From: Neoroseomonas marina
GTDB lineage: Bacteria > Pseudomonadota > Alphaproteobacteria > Acetobacterales > Acetobacteraceae
DNA: 64,000 nt
Direction: 5' to 3'
Assembly: GCF_012927745.1 (NCBI RefSeq)
Contig: NZ_JABBKX010000002.1
Span: forward strand, 248,001 to 312,000
Shown here one piece after another: positions 32,589-41,805 of this stretch; the stretch's first letter is position 1; every line of letters begins with the position of its first letter. The position numbers and the translations under genes are program-made. The notes beneath the pieces are model-generated. The model had not been told where the DNA came from. It saw only the letters and a program-made list of their open reading frames with translations, and ran no database searches.

Positions 32589-35061
32589 AGAGCTGTTCCT
32601 GCAGTTCGGCGACGGCGGCGCGCAGCTGGTCCGCCCCGCCGAACAGGCGGATGATGTCGGCGACCTGGCCATGGTTGGAGATGGGCGGCACCTTCAGCAC
32701 GTCCGGCAGGACGAATTCGGCCTCGCCGTGGGCAGCGTACTTCTCCAACAGTTCCTCCAGGATCGCGCGGCCCTCGGGGCCGAATTTCGTGAACACGTCA
32801 GGCTGCCGCGTGCGCAGCTGCTGCGCCCGTTCCCGCCGCGTGCGCAGCGGTGCGTTGAAGGCCAGGTGGCAAAGCAGGTCGAAGGGGTCGGCCTCCGGCT
32901 GCTGCGCCGCCTCGGCCAGCTGGTCGAAGCTGATGCCGCGTTCTGCGAGGCGCTGCACGATGGCGGAGCGCTCCGCCGCGTCCATCCAGGCCGCACGCAG
33001 CTCCTTCGAGGTCGGATAGAGGGAGCGGACGCTCTCGGCGGCATAGTCGGTGTAGCGAACGACGCGGAGCTGCGCGCCGGATGGATCGAGCTCATAGACG
33101 AGGTGGGCGGCGACCGCGACCTGACCGCCATCGAAGTAGAATTTCTGGCGCCTCGCCTCGGGTGGTTCGATGACCTCGGGCCCACCGGGCTTCGGCTCGG
33201 ATTCCGCGCCCTCGATCGGAATGTCGGTCTCGGAGACGGTGTCGCCGGCTTCGTTCAGCTCCTCCTCGGTCAGGCGGGCGGGATCGCCATCGAAGGCGGG
33301 GTCAGCAAAGAGGCGCGTGGCGGAGCCGGTGTAGTCGATGATGTTGAACCAGAGCTTCCCGTAATCGTCCCGCACCCGCGTGCCGCGTCCGATGATCTGC
33401 TTGAACTCGCTCATCGAGCCGACGATGCGCGCCAGTACGACGTTCTTGCAGGTCGGCGCGTCCACGCCGGTCGTCAGCAACTGGGAGGTGGTGAGGATCG
33501 TCGGCGTGCGCGTGTCCACGTCCTGGAAGCGACTGAGGTGGCCGCGGCCGATGTCGCCTTCATCGGCTGTGACACGGCACACATAGTCCGGGTGCTGCGC
33601 CATCATGTCCGCGTTCAGCGCGACCAGTGCCTGGCGCATTTCGGCTGCGTGTTCCTGGTCGACGCAGAAGACGATGGTCTTGGCGTAGCGATCCGTCTTG
33701 CGCAGAAAGCCGTCGAGGTGCTTCGCGATGGCCTGGGTGCGAGCGCGCAGGGCGATGACGCGCTCGAAGTCCTGCGTGCGATACTCGTCGTCGGGGATCT
33801 CACGACCGTAGCGGTCAAGGTCGCCCTGGCTCGGCCGCCATCCGGCGGCGTCCCATTCTGTGATGACCCGGTGCACCCGGTAGGGGGCGAGGAAGCCGTC
33901 ATCGATTCCCTGGCGCAGGCTGTACTCGTAGATCGGATTGCCGAAATAGCGGTAGCTGTCGCGGTTGTCCTCGCGCAGCGGCGTGGCGGTCATGCCCAGT
34001 TGGAAGGCCGGCGCGAAGTGTTCGAGGATCACGCGCCAGGAGCTGTCATCGCGCGCGCTGCCGCGATGGCACTCGTCGACGATGACGAGGTCGAAGAAAT
34101 CGGGCGGGTAGGCGCGGAATAGGCCTTCGCGGGAGGCGTCCTCGGCAAGCGCCTGGTAGATCGCGAAGTAGATCTCGCGCCCCATGACGACCTCGCCCGA
34201 CTCGATCTTGCAGCGGGCGTCGCCGAAGGCGGCGAAGATCCCGTCCTTCGGCTGATCCACGAGAATGTTGCGGTCGGCCAAATAGAGGATCTTCGGGCGG
34301 CGGTGGGCGCCGCCACGGTTCCATCGGCTGTTCCAGAGCTTCCAGCAGATCTGGAAGGCGACCGTGGTCTTCCCCGTGCCCGTCGCCATGGTGACGAGCA
34401 AGCGACGCTGGCCCTGCAGGATGGCCTCGACGATGCGGTTAATCGCGCTCTGCTGGTAGTAGCGTTCGTTCTTGCCGACGGTGTGATTGAAGGGGGTCAG
34501 CAGGCGATCGGCTGCCTGATCGCTCCCGAGGCCCGCCCCCGCCCGATAGCGGGACCAGAGTTCCGCCGGGGTTGGATAGGACGGGCGGGCGGTCTCGGCG
34601 CCCGTGAAGTAGTCGATCTCGATGATTTCGGGACCGTTCGTCGCATAGGCGAATTTCAGCCCTAGCATCTCGGCGTACTGCCGCGCCTGCTGCACGGCAT
34701 CGGTGGCACGTCTGTAGCTGGCCTTGGCCTCGACCACCGCCAGTGGGAAGTCGCGTCGGTAGCGGAGAAGGAAGTCTACCCGCTTCGGCGGCTTGCGGAC
34801 GAAGCCACGGCCGACCGGAACGATTCGGCCGTCCGTGATCGTGCGCTGCTCGGCAATGGAGTGCGGATCTGCGTCCCAGCCGGCACCCAGGAGGGCAGGC
34901 ACGACATGCCGACGGCAGGTATCGGCCTCCGTTTCGCTCAAGCTGGTCGCCCCGATACCGACAGGCCAATCCGAATTCGCGCCATGGTTGGAAGGTAACA
35001 CCACCTTCCTGAATTCAGAATACGGAACGATCTGACCCTGGATCTTGGGGCTGCGCCCCAT
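32578..35061 (-). CDS. hsdR: Type I restriction endonuclease subunit HsdR (EcoEI type)
   Basis: The product is 827 residues from the ATG at 35061. The EcoEI-type N-terminal nuclease region contains 'CRRHVVPALLGAGWDADPHS', 'RVDFLLRYRRDFPLAVVEAK' (D...E-x-K). Helicase motifs are 'TMATGTGKT' (Walker A), 'DECHRG' (motif II) and 'IGRGTRVR'. The C-terminal EcoEI_R domain completes it. The true start is uncertain: a TTG at 35094 or an internal GTG is possible, because related proteins begin near 'SLSETEADTC'. It translocates and cuts unmodified DNA. Confidence 0.92.
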   Translation of the reverse strand: MGRSPKIQGQIVPYSEFRKVVLPSNHGANSDWPVGIGATSLSETEADTCRRHVVPALLGAGWDADPHSIAEQRTITDGRIVPVGRGFVRKPPKRVDFLLRYRRDFPLAVVEAKASYRRATDAVQQARQYAEMLGLKFAYATNGPEIIEIDYFTGAETARPSYPTPAELWSRYRAGAGLGSDQAADRLLTPFNHTVGKNERYYQQSAINRIVEAILQGQRRLLVTMATGTGKTTVAFQICWKLWNSRWNRGGAHRRPKILYLADRNILVDQPKDGIFAAFGDARCKIESGEVVMGREIYFAIYQALAEDASREGLFRAYPPDFFDLVIVDECHRGSARDDSSWRVILEHFAPAFQLGMTATPLREDNRDSYRYFGNPIYEYSLRQGIDDGFLAPYRVHRVITEWDAAGWRPSQGDLDRYGREIPDDEYRTQDFERVIALRARTQAIAKHLDGFLRKTDRYAKTIVFCVDQEHAAEMRQALVALNADMMAQHPDYVCRVTADEGDIGRGHLSRFQDVDTRTPTILTTSQLLTTGVDAPTCKNVVLARIVGSMSEFKQIIGRGTRVRDDYGKLWFNIIDYTGSATRLFADPAFDGDPARLTEEELNEAGDTVSETDIPIEGAESEPKPGGPEVIEPPEARRQKFYFDGGQVAVAAHLVYELDPSGAQLRVVRYTDYAAESVRSLYPTSKELRAAWMDAAERSAIVQRLAERGISFDQLAEAAQQPEADPFDLLCHLAFNAPLRTRRERAQQLRTRQPDVFTKFGPEGRAILEELLEKYAAHGEAEFVLPDVLKVPPISNHGQVADIIRLFGGADQLRAAVAELQEQLYAA

Positions 35062-35334
35062 GAATTCGGGCTGTCTGATAGTTTGCCTGAGCAATGCTGT
35101 CGCTGAATTCTCGAGGCGTGCTCCGGCCGAAAGCTCTGGAAAAACAACGCCCTAAACCTTGTCGACTCAAGCGGCCAAGTCCCAAGGTCCGGAGAGAATT
35201 GGGAGGACGGAGACGCCCGCCGAGCCCCTGTTGCGCAGTCGAAGTATCAAGGTCTGCGGGCGAACCCCTCCCAAGCCTGCGCCTCAGCGCGGTGCACCGT
35301 CCAGGAGAGACAGGTTGTGAGAGAGAAGAATGGA

Positions 35335-35405
<71 letters not shown>

Positions 35406-35546
35406 GCTCCGTGCGGAGGCCGGGCTTCTACCATGGTCTTCCGGGATTGCAAGCCACCTCGGGACGGATTTTCCGCAACCCCTCGACAGCCCAGGAAATC
35501 CCGCGCGATCCTGCCGCCAACGGCCCTCGCCGGGAGGACAACCACC

Positions 35547-36518
35547 ATGAACCGCCGCCATCTGCTGGGCCTCACGGCCGGCGCCCTCGCCCTGCCTGCG
35601 CTGACCGGCGCCCGGGCCCAATCCTTCGACCGGCCGGTGCGCATCATCGTCCCCTTCGCCCCGGGCGGGACCTCGGACATCCTCGCCCGGCTGCTGGCGC
35701 CGGACCTCACGCGCGGCTTCGGCCAGAATGTGGTGGTGGAGAACCGCACCGGCGCGGGCGGCAACATCGGCGCCGACGTCGTGGCGAAATCGCCCCCGGA
35801 CGGCCATGCGCTGCTGCTGATCGATGTCTCGACGCTGGCGACCGCGCCCTCCCTCTACACGCGCCTGCCCTTCGACCTGAAGCGCGACCTCGCCCCCGTC
35901 ACCATGCTGATCTACGCGCCGTACATCCTTGCGGTGCACCCCTCGGTCCCCGCGCGCAACGCCGCGGAACTGGTCGCCTACGCCAAGGCGAACCCGCAGC
36001 GCGTGAATGTCGGCCATGCCGGAATCGGCGTCGGCAACCACCTCACCGGGCTGCTGGTCACGCAGCATTGGGGCGCGGACCTCACCCAGGTCCCCTATCG
36101 CGGCGGCGCGGCGGCACTCACGGCCGTCGCGGCCGGCGAATCGCAGATGATCATCAACGGCGCGACCGCGACCGCCCCCTTCTGCAAGCAGGGCACGCTG
36201 CGGCCGATCGCCGTCACCGGCCCGGCCCGCCTCGCCGACTTTCCCGATGTCCCGACCTTCCAGGAACTCGGCTGGCCGGCGGCGGACAGCGGCACCTGGC
36301 AGGGCATCCTCGCCCAGGGCGGGACGCCGGCGCCGATGGTCAACCGCCTCGCGGGCGAGATCCGCACCGCCATGGCCGTCCCCGCCACGGCCGAACGCAT
36401 CACCGCGCTCGGCGCCGTGAACCGCGTGGAAGGCCCCGACAGCTTCAGGACGTGGCTCGACAACGAGATCGAGGTATGGGGGCGGGTCGTCCGCGCCAAC
36501 AACATCAAACTGGACTGA
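35547..36518 (+). CDS. Bug/TctC-family tripartite tricarboxylate transporter receptor
   Basis: The product is 323 residues from the ATG at 35547, with GGGAGGA upstream. The N-terminus MNRRHLLGLTAGALALPALT has a twin-arginine-like export signal ending near ARAQ. Family blocks are visible: 'RPVRIIVPFAPGGTSDILAR', 'VVVENRTGAGGNIGADVVAK' and 'DFPDVPTFQELG'. The protein binds a small organic acid in the periplasm. No tctA/tctB membrane genes are adjacent, so it is one of the orphan Bug receptors common in this group. It is intact, unlike the two remnants on the left. Confidence 0.92.
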   Translation: MNRRHLLGLTAGALALPALTGARAQSFDRPVRIIVPFAPGGTSDILARLLAPDLTRGFGQNVVVENRTGAGGNIGADVVAKSPPDGHALLLIDVSTLATAPSLYTRLPFDLKRDLAPVTMLIYAPYILAVHPSVPARNAAELVAYAKANPQRVNVGHAGIGVGNHLTGLLVTQHWGADLTQVPYRGGAAALTAVAAGESQMIINGATATAPFCKQGTLRPIAVTGPARLADFPDVPTFQELGWPAADSGTWQGILAQGGTPAPMVNRLAGEIRTAMAVPATAERITALGAVNRVEGPDSFRTWLDNEIEVWGRVVRANNIKLD

Positions 36519-37025
36519 ATGCCCGAAACGCCCGAGGGCCTGCTCGCCCGCCTCGCCGCCGCCGGCATCGCCGCCGAGACCCGCCACCACCCGCCCGTCT
36601 TCACGGTCGCGGAAAGCCGGGACCTGCGCGGCGAACTGCCCGGCGGCCACACCAAGAACCTGTTCCTCAGGCCCGCCAAGGGGGAGGGCCCCTTTCTCCT
36701 CGCGACGCTCGAGGAGGAACGCCAGGTCTCGGTCAACGCCCTCGCGCGCATGGCCAACGCCGGCAAGGTCCGGATGGCGAGCGCCGAGGAACTCGTCGCG
36801 ACCCTCGGCGTCCCTCCCGGCTCGGTCACGCCGTTGGGCCTGGTCAATGCGCGCCCGGATCAGGTCCGCTTCGTGATCGACCGCCACCTCGTCGACGGCT
36901 TCGATCGGATCTGGGTCCATCCGCTCACCAATGCGGCCAGCACGGGCCTCGCACCGGCCGATCTGCTCCGGTTCCTGGCCGGGCTGGGACACGCGGCGAC
37001 CGTGATCGACTTCGACGCGGCCTGA
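36519..37025 (+). CDS. YbaK/ProXp-type aminoacyl-tRNA deacylase
   Basis: The product is 168 residues starting directly after the Bug stop codon (TGA-ATG). 'GGHTKNLFLRPAKGEGPFLL' and 'VTPLGLVNARPDQVRFVIDR' are YbaK/PrdX-domain motifs. Freestanding proteins of this type hydrolyse mischarged tRNA, for example Ala-tRNA(Pro). The conserved Lys in HTKNLF fits the substrate-binding lysine. It is probably unrelated to the Bug gene despite the close spacing. Confidence 0.85.
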   Translation: MPETPEGLLARLAAAGIAAETRHHPPVFTVAESRDLRGELPGGHTKNLFLRPAKGEGPFLLATLEEERQVSVNALARMANAGKVRMASAEELVATLGVPPGSVTPLGLVNARPDQVRFVIDRHLVDGFDRIWVHPLTNAASTGLAPADLLRFLAGLGHAATVIDFDAA

Positions 37026-37036
37026 CCGCGCGGGGC

Positions 37037-37615
37037 CTAGAGCACGAACTCGGCGAGGATCTCGAAGGCGAGCGTCGGGAAAACCGTCTCCCGCACCAGC
37101 CGCAGCCGGGTGACCGGGATCTCCGCCGCCACCGTCGGCGGCCGGTCGGGCAACGGCGCGACGGACGCACGACGGGCACGCAGCAGCGTCACATGGGTGA
37201 TGTCCGGCATGCGGACCGGCCGCTGCGGCAGGGCGCAGGCACCGGCCAGGTCGCGCCGCAATGCGGCGAACGGATTGGCCTCGTCCATGGCGATCACTGC
37301 CCGGGCATCGACGCGCAGCCGGGTGAAGCGCAGCCGAAAGGGCCTCAGGCGCATGCAGGCCAGGGCGATGGCCGCCTGCCAATCCGGCCCGTGCCGGTCC
37401 CACAGCAACGACTTCGCGGTGGGGAAGGTCTCAGCCGCGTCGATCAAGGGCAACACCGTGACGTGCAGGGCCGCGGCCGGAACGACATGGAATGCCGCCG
37501 CGTCGAACTGCGCCTGCGCGGCGATCAGGTCCGTCGCCCCGTCGAGCCCCACCTGCAGCTGCCAGGATTCGCAGGGCGTCCCGAAGCGCGCATCGCCATC
37601 AAGGCGGGTGGTCAT
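37037..37615 (-). CDS. 2H phosphoesterase (2'-5' RNA ligase-like)
   Basis: The product is 192 residues with two H-x-T motifs, 'LHVTVLPL' and 'DITHVTLLR', about 90 residues apart. These define the 2H phosphoesterase superfamily. Members act on cyclic or 2'-5' phosphodiester RNA ends. The strand is opposite to its neighbours, converging with the deacylase gene at a 12-base gap. The specific substrate is unknown. Confidence 0.82.
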   Translation of the reverse strand: MTTRLDGDARFGTPCESWQLQVGLDGATDLIAAQAQFDAAAFHVVPAAALHVTVLPLIDAAETFPTAKSLLWDRHGPDWQAAIALACMRLRPFRLRFTRLRVDARAVIAMDEANPFAALRRDLAGACALPQRPVRMPDITHVTLLRARRASVAPLPDRPPTVAAEIPVTRLRLVRETVFPTLAFEILAEFVL

Positions 37616-37728
37616 GGTCGGTTCCTCCGCCGCTCTGCCGCACGATGCGGCTTGCGTCGCGCTGTGGACGGCGCATATGGAGCCGAAGAGCGCCCGGCCA
37701 TGCCGGACAAGCCCGAGGAATGCCTGAC

Positions 37729-38667
37729 ATGGACGTGATCTTCGACCCCGCCCGCCAGGGCGCGACCGCCGCCGCCGAAGGCGTGATCAAGGACGGCGAC
37801 CAGAAGACCTTCATGCAGGACGTGGTCGAGGCGTCGCGCCAGGTTCCCGTCCTGGTGGATTTCTGGGCCACCTGGTGCGGCCCCTGCAAGACGCTGACCC
37901 CGGCGCTCGAGAAGGTGGTGAACGCCGCCGGCGGCCGCGTGCGCCTGGTCAAGATCGACATCGACAAGAACCGCCAGCTGGTCGCGCAGCTGACCCAGAT
38001 GGGCCTGCCGCTGCAATCCGTGCCGACGGTCGTCGCCTTCTGGCAGGGCCAGATCCTGGATCTGTTCCAGGGCGCGCTCCCGGAATCCGAGGTGAAGCGC
38101 TTCATCGAAGGCCTGCTGAAGGCCGCCGGCGGCCAGATGCCCACCGCGGACCTGCTGGCCGAGGCCGAGGCGGCCGTCGCCCAGGGTGACCATGCCGCGG
38201 CGCTCGAGCTCTTCGGCGCGCTGTCGCAGCAGGAACCGGAGAACGCCAAGGCACTCGCCGGCGTCGCCCGCGCCCTGCTCGCGCTCGGCGAGGAGGAGCA
38301 GGCGCTGGCGATCCTCGACAGCGCGCCGGCGAAGATCAAGGACGCCCCCGAGATCACTGCCGCCCGCAGCGCGATCGAGCTCGAGGTCGAGGGACGCCGG
38401 GCGCGCGAGATGCTCTCCCAGTTCGAGGAGCGGATCGCCGCCAACGCCGACGACCACGAGGCGCGCATCGAGCTCGCCGTCGCGCTCAACGCCGCGGGCA
38501 ACCGCGAAGGCGCGGTGGACGCGCTGATCGAGGCGATCCGCCGCGACCGCACCTGGAACGAGGAAGCCGCCCGCAAGCAGCTGCTGAAGTTCTTCGAGGC
38601 CTGGGGCTTCGAGGAGCCGGCGACCAAGGCCGGACGGCGCAAGCTGTCGACCCTGCTGTTCCGCTGA
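37729..38667 (+). CDS. Thioredoxin-TPR co-chaperone (CnoX/YbbN-like)
   Basis: The product is 312 residues. The thioredoxin fold has WCGPC (VDFWATWCGPCKTLTPALEK). Tetratricopeptide repeats fill residues about 145-300 (ALELFGALSQQEPENAKALA). The combination is typical of CnoX, which protects proteins from oxidation and hands them to GroEL. Unlike E. coli CnoX, it keeps both active-site cysteines, as alphaproteobacterial versions do. The start at 37729 has AGGA nine bases upstream; an ATG nine bases earlier is in frame but badly spaced. Confidence 0.9.
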   Translation: MDVIFDPARQGATAAAEGVIKDGDQKTFMQDVVEASRQVPVLVDFWATWCGPCKTLTPALEKVVNAAGGRVRLVKIDIDKNRQLVAQLTQMGLPLQSVPTVVAFWQGQILDLFQGALPESEVKRFIEGLLKAAGGQMPTADLLAEAEAAVAQGDHAAALELFGALSQQEPENAKALAGVARALLALGEEEQALAILDSAPAKIKDAPEITAARSAIELEVEGRRAREMLSQFEERIAANADDHEARIELAVALNAAGNREGAVDALIEAIRRDRTWNEEAARKQLLKFFEAWGFEEPATKAGRRKLSTLLFR

Positions 38668-38674
38668 GAGGCCC

Positions 38675-39340
38675 ATGGCGCCTTTCCATCCGCGGCTGGC
38701 GGAGCTGCCGGAGGAGATCGGGATCTTCCCGCTCCCCGGCGCCCTGCTGTTGCCGCAGGGAAAGCTGCCGCTGAACATCTTCGAGCCGCGCTACCTCGCC
38801 ATGACGCTCGACGCCCTGGCGAATGGCCGCATGTTCGGCATGATCCAACCCGACCTGCGCCTGCCGCGCACCGATGGCGGGCCGGGGCTGTACCGCATCG
38901 GCTGCCTCGGCCGTCTGTCTTCCTTCAGCGAGACGGATGACGGGCGGCTTCTCATCACGCTGACCGGCCTGGCGCGCTTCCGCATCCTGGAGGAACGGCC
39001 GCTCGACGAAAGTGGCTACCGCAGCGCGCGCGTCGACTACACCGAGTTCTCGCGCGACCTGGTGCTCGACGGCAATGCGCCGGTGCTGGATCGGGCCGCG
39101 CTGCTCGGCGCCTTGCGGCCCTATTTCCGCGCCCGCGGCATCGAGGCGAACTGGGACGCGATCGAGCAGATGCCCGATGCGACGCTGGTGACCACGCTCG
39201 CGATGGTCTGCCCGTTCGACGTCCCGGAGAAGCAGGCGCTGCTCGAAGCCGCGGATCCGACGGAACGCGCGCAGATCCTCGTTGCACTCATGCACATGGG
39301 TGCGGCGGCGAATGCGCCGGCCGAGGGGAGGCCGAGCTGA
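38675..39340 (+). CDS. Lon N-terminal substrate-binding domain protein
   Basis: The product is 221 residues. 'IGIFPLPGALLLPQGKLPLN' and 'IFEPRYLAMTLDALANGRMF' are the LON substrate-binding domain (PF02190) start. 'YRIGCLGRLSSFSETDDGRL' follows. There is no ATPase or protease part, so it is the freestanding form. It starts seven bases after the thioredoxin gene and is probably in one operon with it, in line with a protein quality-control role. Confidence 0.88.
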   Translation: MAPFHPRLAELPEEIGIFPLPGALLLPQGKLPLNIFEPRYLAMTLDALANGRMFGMIQPDLRLPRTDGGPGLYRIGCLGRLSSFSETDDGRLLITLTGLARFRILEERPLDESGYRSARVDYTEFSRDLVLDGNAPVLDRAALLGALRPYFRARGIEANWDAIEQMPDATLVTTLAMVCPFDVPEKQALLEAADPTERAQILVALMHMGAAANAPAEGRPS

Positions 39341-39440
39341 CGCGCGCGCTCGCATGGCGCAGCGGCGTGCCGAGTGGACGACGCGCCGCGCGGCAGTGAA
39401 GCTGCGGCGCCCTGGGACATGATGACCGAAGGACACGACG

Positions 39441-39638
39441 ATGAGTGACGCACAGCCGGCGGGCGGGGCCGTCGATCCGAAACTGCTCGAGATCCTGGTC
39501 TGCCCCGTGACCAAGGGGCCGCTGCGCTACGACCGCGAGAAGGGCGAGCTGATCAGCGAACGCGCAGGCCTCGCCTACCCGATCCGCGACGGCATCCCGA
39601 TCATGCTGCCGGACGAGGCGCGCAAGCTCGCCGACTGA
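39441..39638 (+). CDS. Trm112 family small zinc-binding-type protein
   Basis: The product is 65 residues with '[17 protein letters not shown]' and '[20 protein letters not shown]', the Trm112/YcaR signature. Only one of the four zinc-site cysteines (C-P-V) is present, as in many bacterial members. Trm112-type proteins activate methyltransferases in eukaryotes and archaea; the bacterial role is unclear. Its stop codon overlaps the next start. Confidence 0.88.
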   Translation: MSDAQPAGGAVDPKLLEILVCPVTKGPLRYDREKGELISERAGLAYPIRDGIPIMLPDEARKLAD

Positions 39639-40003
39639 TGCCCGCGCCCACCGAAATCCGCCTCAAGCGCGCCGAGCAGGTGCTGGAAGTCGCCTGGCCG
39701 GACGGCGCGCGCTTCCGCCTGCCGGCCGAATACCTGCGGGTCGAGAGCCCCAGCGCCGAGGTGCAGGGCCATTCGCCGGACCAGAAGGTGATCGTCGCGG
39801 GCCGCCGTCATGTCGGCATCATGCGCATCGAACCCGTGGGCAACTACGCGGTGCGGATCGTCTTCGACGACCTGCACGACACCGGGATCTTTTCCTGGGA
39901 GTACCTGCGTACGCTGGGTCAGGACCAGGAAGCGCGCTGGGCGACGTATCTCGCCGAACTCGGCGCCCGCGGGCTGTCGCGGGATCCGCCGAAGCGGAGC
40001 TGA
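39638..40003 (+). CDS. DUF971 protein (gamma-butyrobetaine hydroxylase N-terminal-like)
   Basis: The product is 121 residues with DUF971 motifs: 'LEVAWPDGARFRLPAEYLRV', 'GHSPDQKVIVAGRRHVGIMR' and 'DTGIFSWEYLRTLG'. The family is thought to help iron-sulfur cluster or metal handling in bacteria. It overlaps the Trm112 gene by one base and is the last gene before a hairpin at 40009-40100. Confidence 0.87.
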   Translation: MPAPTEIRLKRAEQVLEVAWPDGARFRLPAEYLRVESPSAEVQGHSPDQKVIVAGRRHVGIMRIEPVGNYAVRIVFDDLHDTGIFSWEYLRTLGQDQEARWATYLAELGARGLSRDPPKRS

Positions 40004-40008
40004 AGACG

Positions 40009-40100
40009 GGGGAACGTCTCCCCCCGAAACCCCCCCTCAACCTCCTTTGGAACCAGGTGACCAAGGAAGGGAGGGGGGTTCGGGGGAGGTTCCCCTCCCC
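40009..40100. terminator. Large imperfect inverted repeat between convergent genes
   Basis: The left part (GGGGGAACGTCTCCCCCCG, then AAACCCCCC) is complementary, with a few mismatches, to the right part (GGGGGGTTCGGGGGAGG and GTTCCCCTCCCCC). The arms are about 40 bases each with the loop near AACCAGGTGACC. The site lies between the converging DUF971 and helicase genes. It could stop transcription from both sides, or it could be a dispersed GC-rich repeat. No T tract is seen. Confidence 0.6.
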
Positions 40101-40110
40101 CGACCTTCGA

Positions 40111-41769
40111 TTAGCGCCTTGGGCGCCGCGCCGGCCCCTTCACCGGCTGCATCGGGATGATGCGGATATGGGCGTCCTCGCCCTCCGCGCGCCGCGCCGC
40201 GGCGGCGAAGCGCTGGGCGGCGTAGGGCGCGACCTCGAACTGCGTCTCCCGGGCCAGGACGCGGATGCGCCCGATCTCCTGCCGCGTGACGTGCCCGCGC
40301 CGGCACAGGAAGGGCAGCAGCCACTTCGGATCGGCGCGGCCGTCGCGGCCGACATCCATGCGGAACCAGACGCCGCCTTCGTCGGCGCCGCCCGGCGCGG
40401 CCGGGGCTTCGCGCGGCGCGCGGGCGGGCGGGCGATCGGCGATCTCGGCGATCTCCTCCGGTGCGGGCAGCGGCGCGCGCAGCACGCGCACCAGCGCGGC
40501 CGCCAGGCCTTCGACACCGCGCCCGGCGATCGCCGGGTCGGCCAGCAGGCGGCGGGCGACCGCGACATCGTCGTCCGCCGGTTCCTCGGCGGCCAGGGCG
40601 AGCGCCTGTTCCACCAGGCGTTCGGCATCGCGTGCGCGCACCGCCTCGGCCGAGGGCGCCGGCCCCCAGGTCGCCTTGATCTTGGCCGCGGCGACGAGCC
40701 GCTCGCCCACGCGCCGCCGCGTATGCGGCACCAGCAGCACCGAGATGCCCTTGCGCCCCGCCCGGCCCGTGCGGCCGCTGCGATGGAGCAGCGTCTCCGG
40801 GTCGCGCGGCATCTCGGCATGGATCACGAGGCCGAGGTCCGGCAGGTCGATACCGCGCGCCGCGACGTCGGTCGCGACGCACACGCGCGCCCGCCCGTCG
40901 CGCAGGTTCTGCAGCGCGCGGTTCCGCTCGGCCTGGGAGAGTTCGCCCGACAGCGCGACGGTCGAGAAACCGCGCTCCGACAGGTTGCCCTGCAGCCGCG
41001 CCACGGCGGCGCGGGTGGCGCAGAACACCATCGCGATGCGCGGATCCTCGAGCCGCAGCAGGTTCACCACCGCGCGTTCGAGTTCATGCGGCGCAACCAG
41101 CAGGGCGCGATGCTCGATATCGCCATGCGAGACGTCGGCCGATGTGGCCTCGATGCGCAGCGCGTCGCGCTGGTAGCCCTTGGCCAGGGCGGCGATGCCC
41201 CGCGGCACGGTGGCCGAGAACATCAGCGTCCGGCGGCCTTCCGGCACTTCCTCGAGGATCGCCTCGAGCTCCTCCTGGAAGCCGAGGTCGAGCATCTCGT
41301 CCGCCTCGTCCAGCACGACCGCGCGCAGCGCGGAGGGATCGAGGTTGCCGCGTTCCAGGTGGTCGCGCAGCCGCCCCGGCGTGCCGACGACGATATGCGC
41401 CCCGTGGGAGAGCATCCGCCGCTCCGCCACCGGGTCCATGCCGCCGACGCAGGAGACGATCCGCCCGCCCGCCGGCGCGTAAAGCCAGGCGAGTTCCGCC
41501 TTCACCTGCAGCGCGAGTTCGCGCGTGGGCGCCACGATCAGCGCGAGCGGTGCGGCGGCCGGCGGCAGGCGCGGCGCATCGCCCATCAGTTCCGGTGCGA
41601 GGGCCAGGCCATAGGCCACGGTCTTGCCCGACCCGGTCTGGGCGGAGACGAGAAGGTCGCGCCCGGCCGTCTCCGGCTGGAGGACGGCGGACTGGACAGG
41701 GGTCGGCTCGGCATAGCCGCGCCCGGTGAGCGCGGCCTGCAGCGGCGCGGGAAGGTCTTGGAAGGACAT
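40111..41769 (-). CDS. DEAD-box ATP-dependent RNA helicase with DbpA-like C-terminus
   Basis: The product is 552 residues. Motifs in order are Q motif (GYAEPTPVQ), A-Q-T-G-S-G-K-T, P-T-R-E-L, D-E-A-D, S-A-T, and H-R-S-G-R-T-G-R-A-G-R. Residues about 455-540 form a DbpA/CsdA-type RNA-binding domain (WFRMDVGRDGRADPKWLLPF). It probably remodels ribosomal RNA. The gene is monocistronic and convergent with DUF971. Confidence 0.93.
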   Translation of the reverse strand: MSFQDLPAPLQAALTGRGYAEPTPVQSAVLQPETAGRDLLVSAQTGSGKTVAYGLALAPELMGDAPRLPPAAAPLALIVAPTRELALQVKAELAWLYAPAGGRIVSCVGGMDPVAERRMLSHGAHIVVGTPGRLRDHLERGNLDPSALRAVVLDEADEMLDLGFQEELEAILEEVPEGRRTLMFSATVPRGIAALAKGYQRDALRIEATSADVSHGDIEHRALLVAPHELERAVVNLLRLEDPRIAMVFCATRAAVARLQGNLSERGFSTVALSGELSQAERNRALQNLRDGRARVCVATDVAARGIDLPDLGLVIHAEMPRDPETLLHRSGRTGRAGRKGISVLLVPHTRRRVGERLVAAAKIKATWGPAPSAEAVRARDAERLVEQALALAAEEPADDDVAVARRLLADPAIAGRGVEGLAAALVRVLRAPLPAPEEIAEIADRPPARAPREAPAAPGGADEGGVWFRMDVGRDGRADPKWLLPFLCRRGHVTRQEIGRIRVLARETQFEVAPYAAQRFAAAARRAEGEDAHIRIIPMQPVKGPARRPRR

Positions 41770-41805
41770 GGTGTGGGCCTCCCTTGATCCTCGCGCCCGG
41801 CCCGG

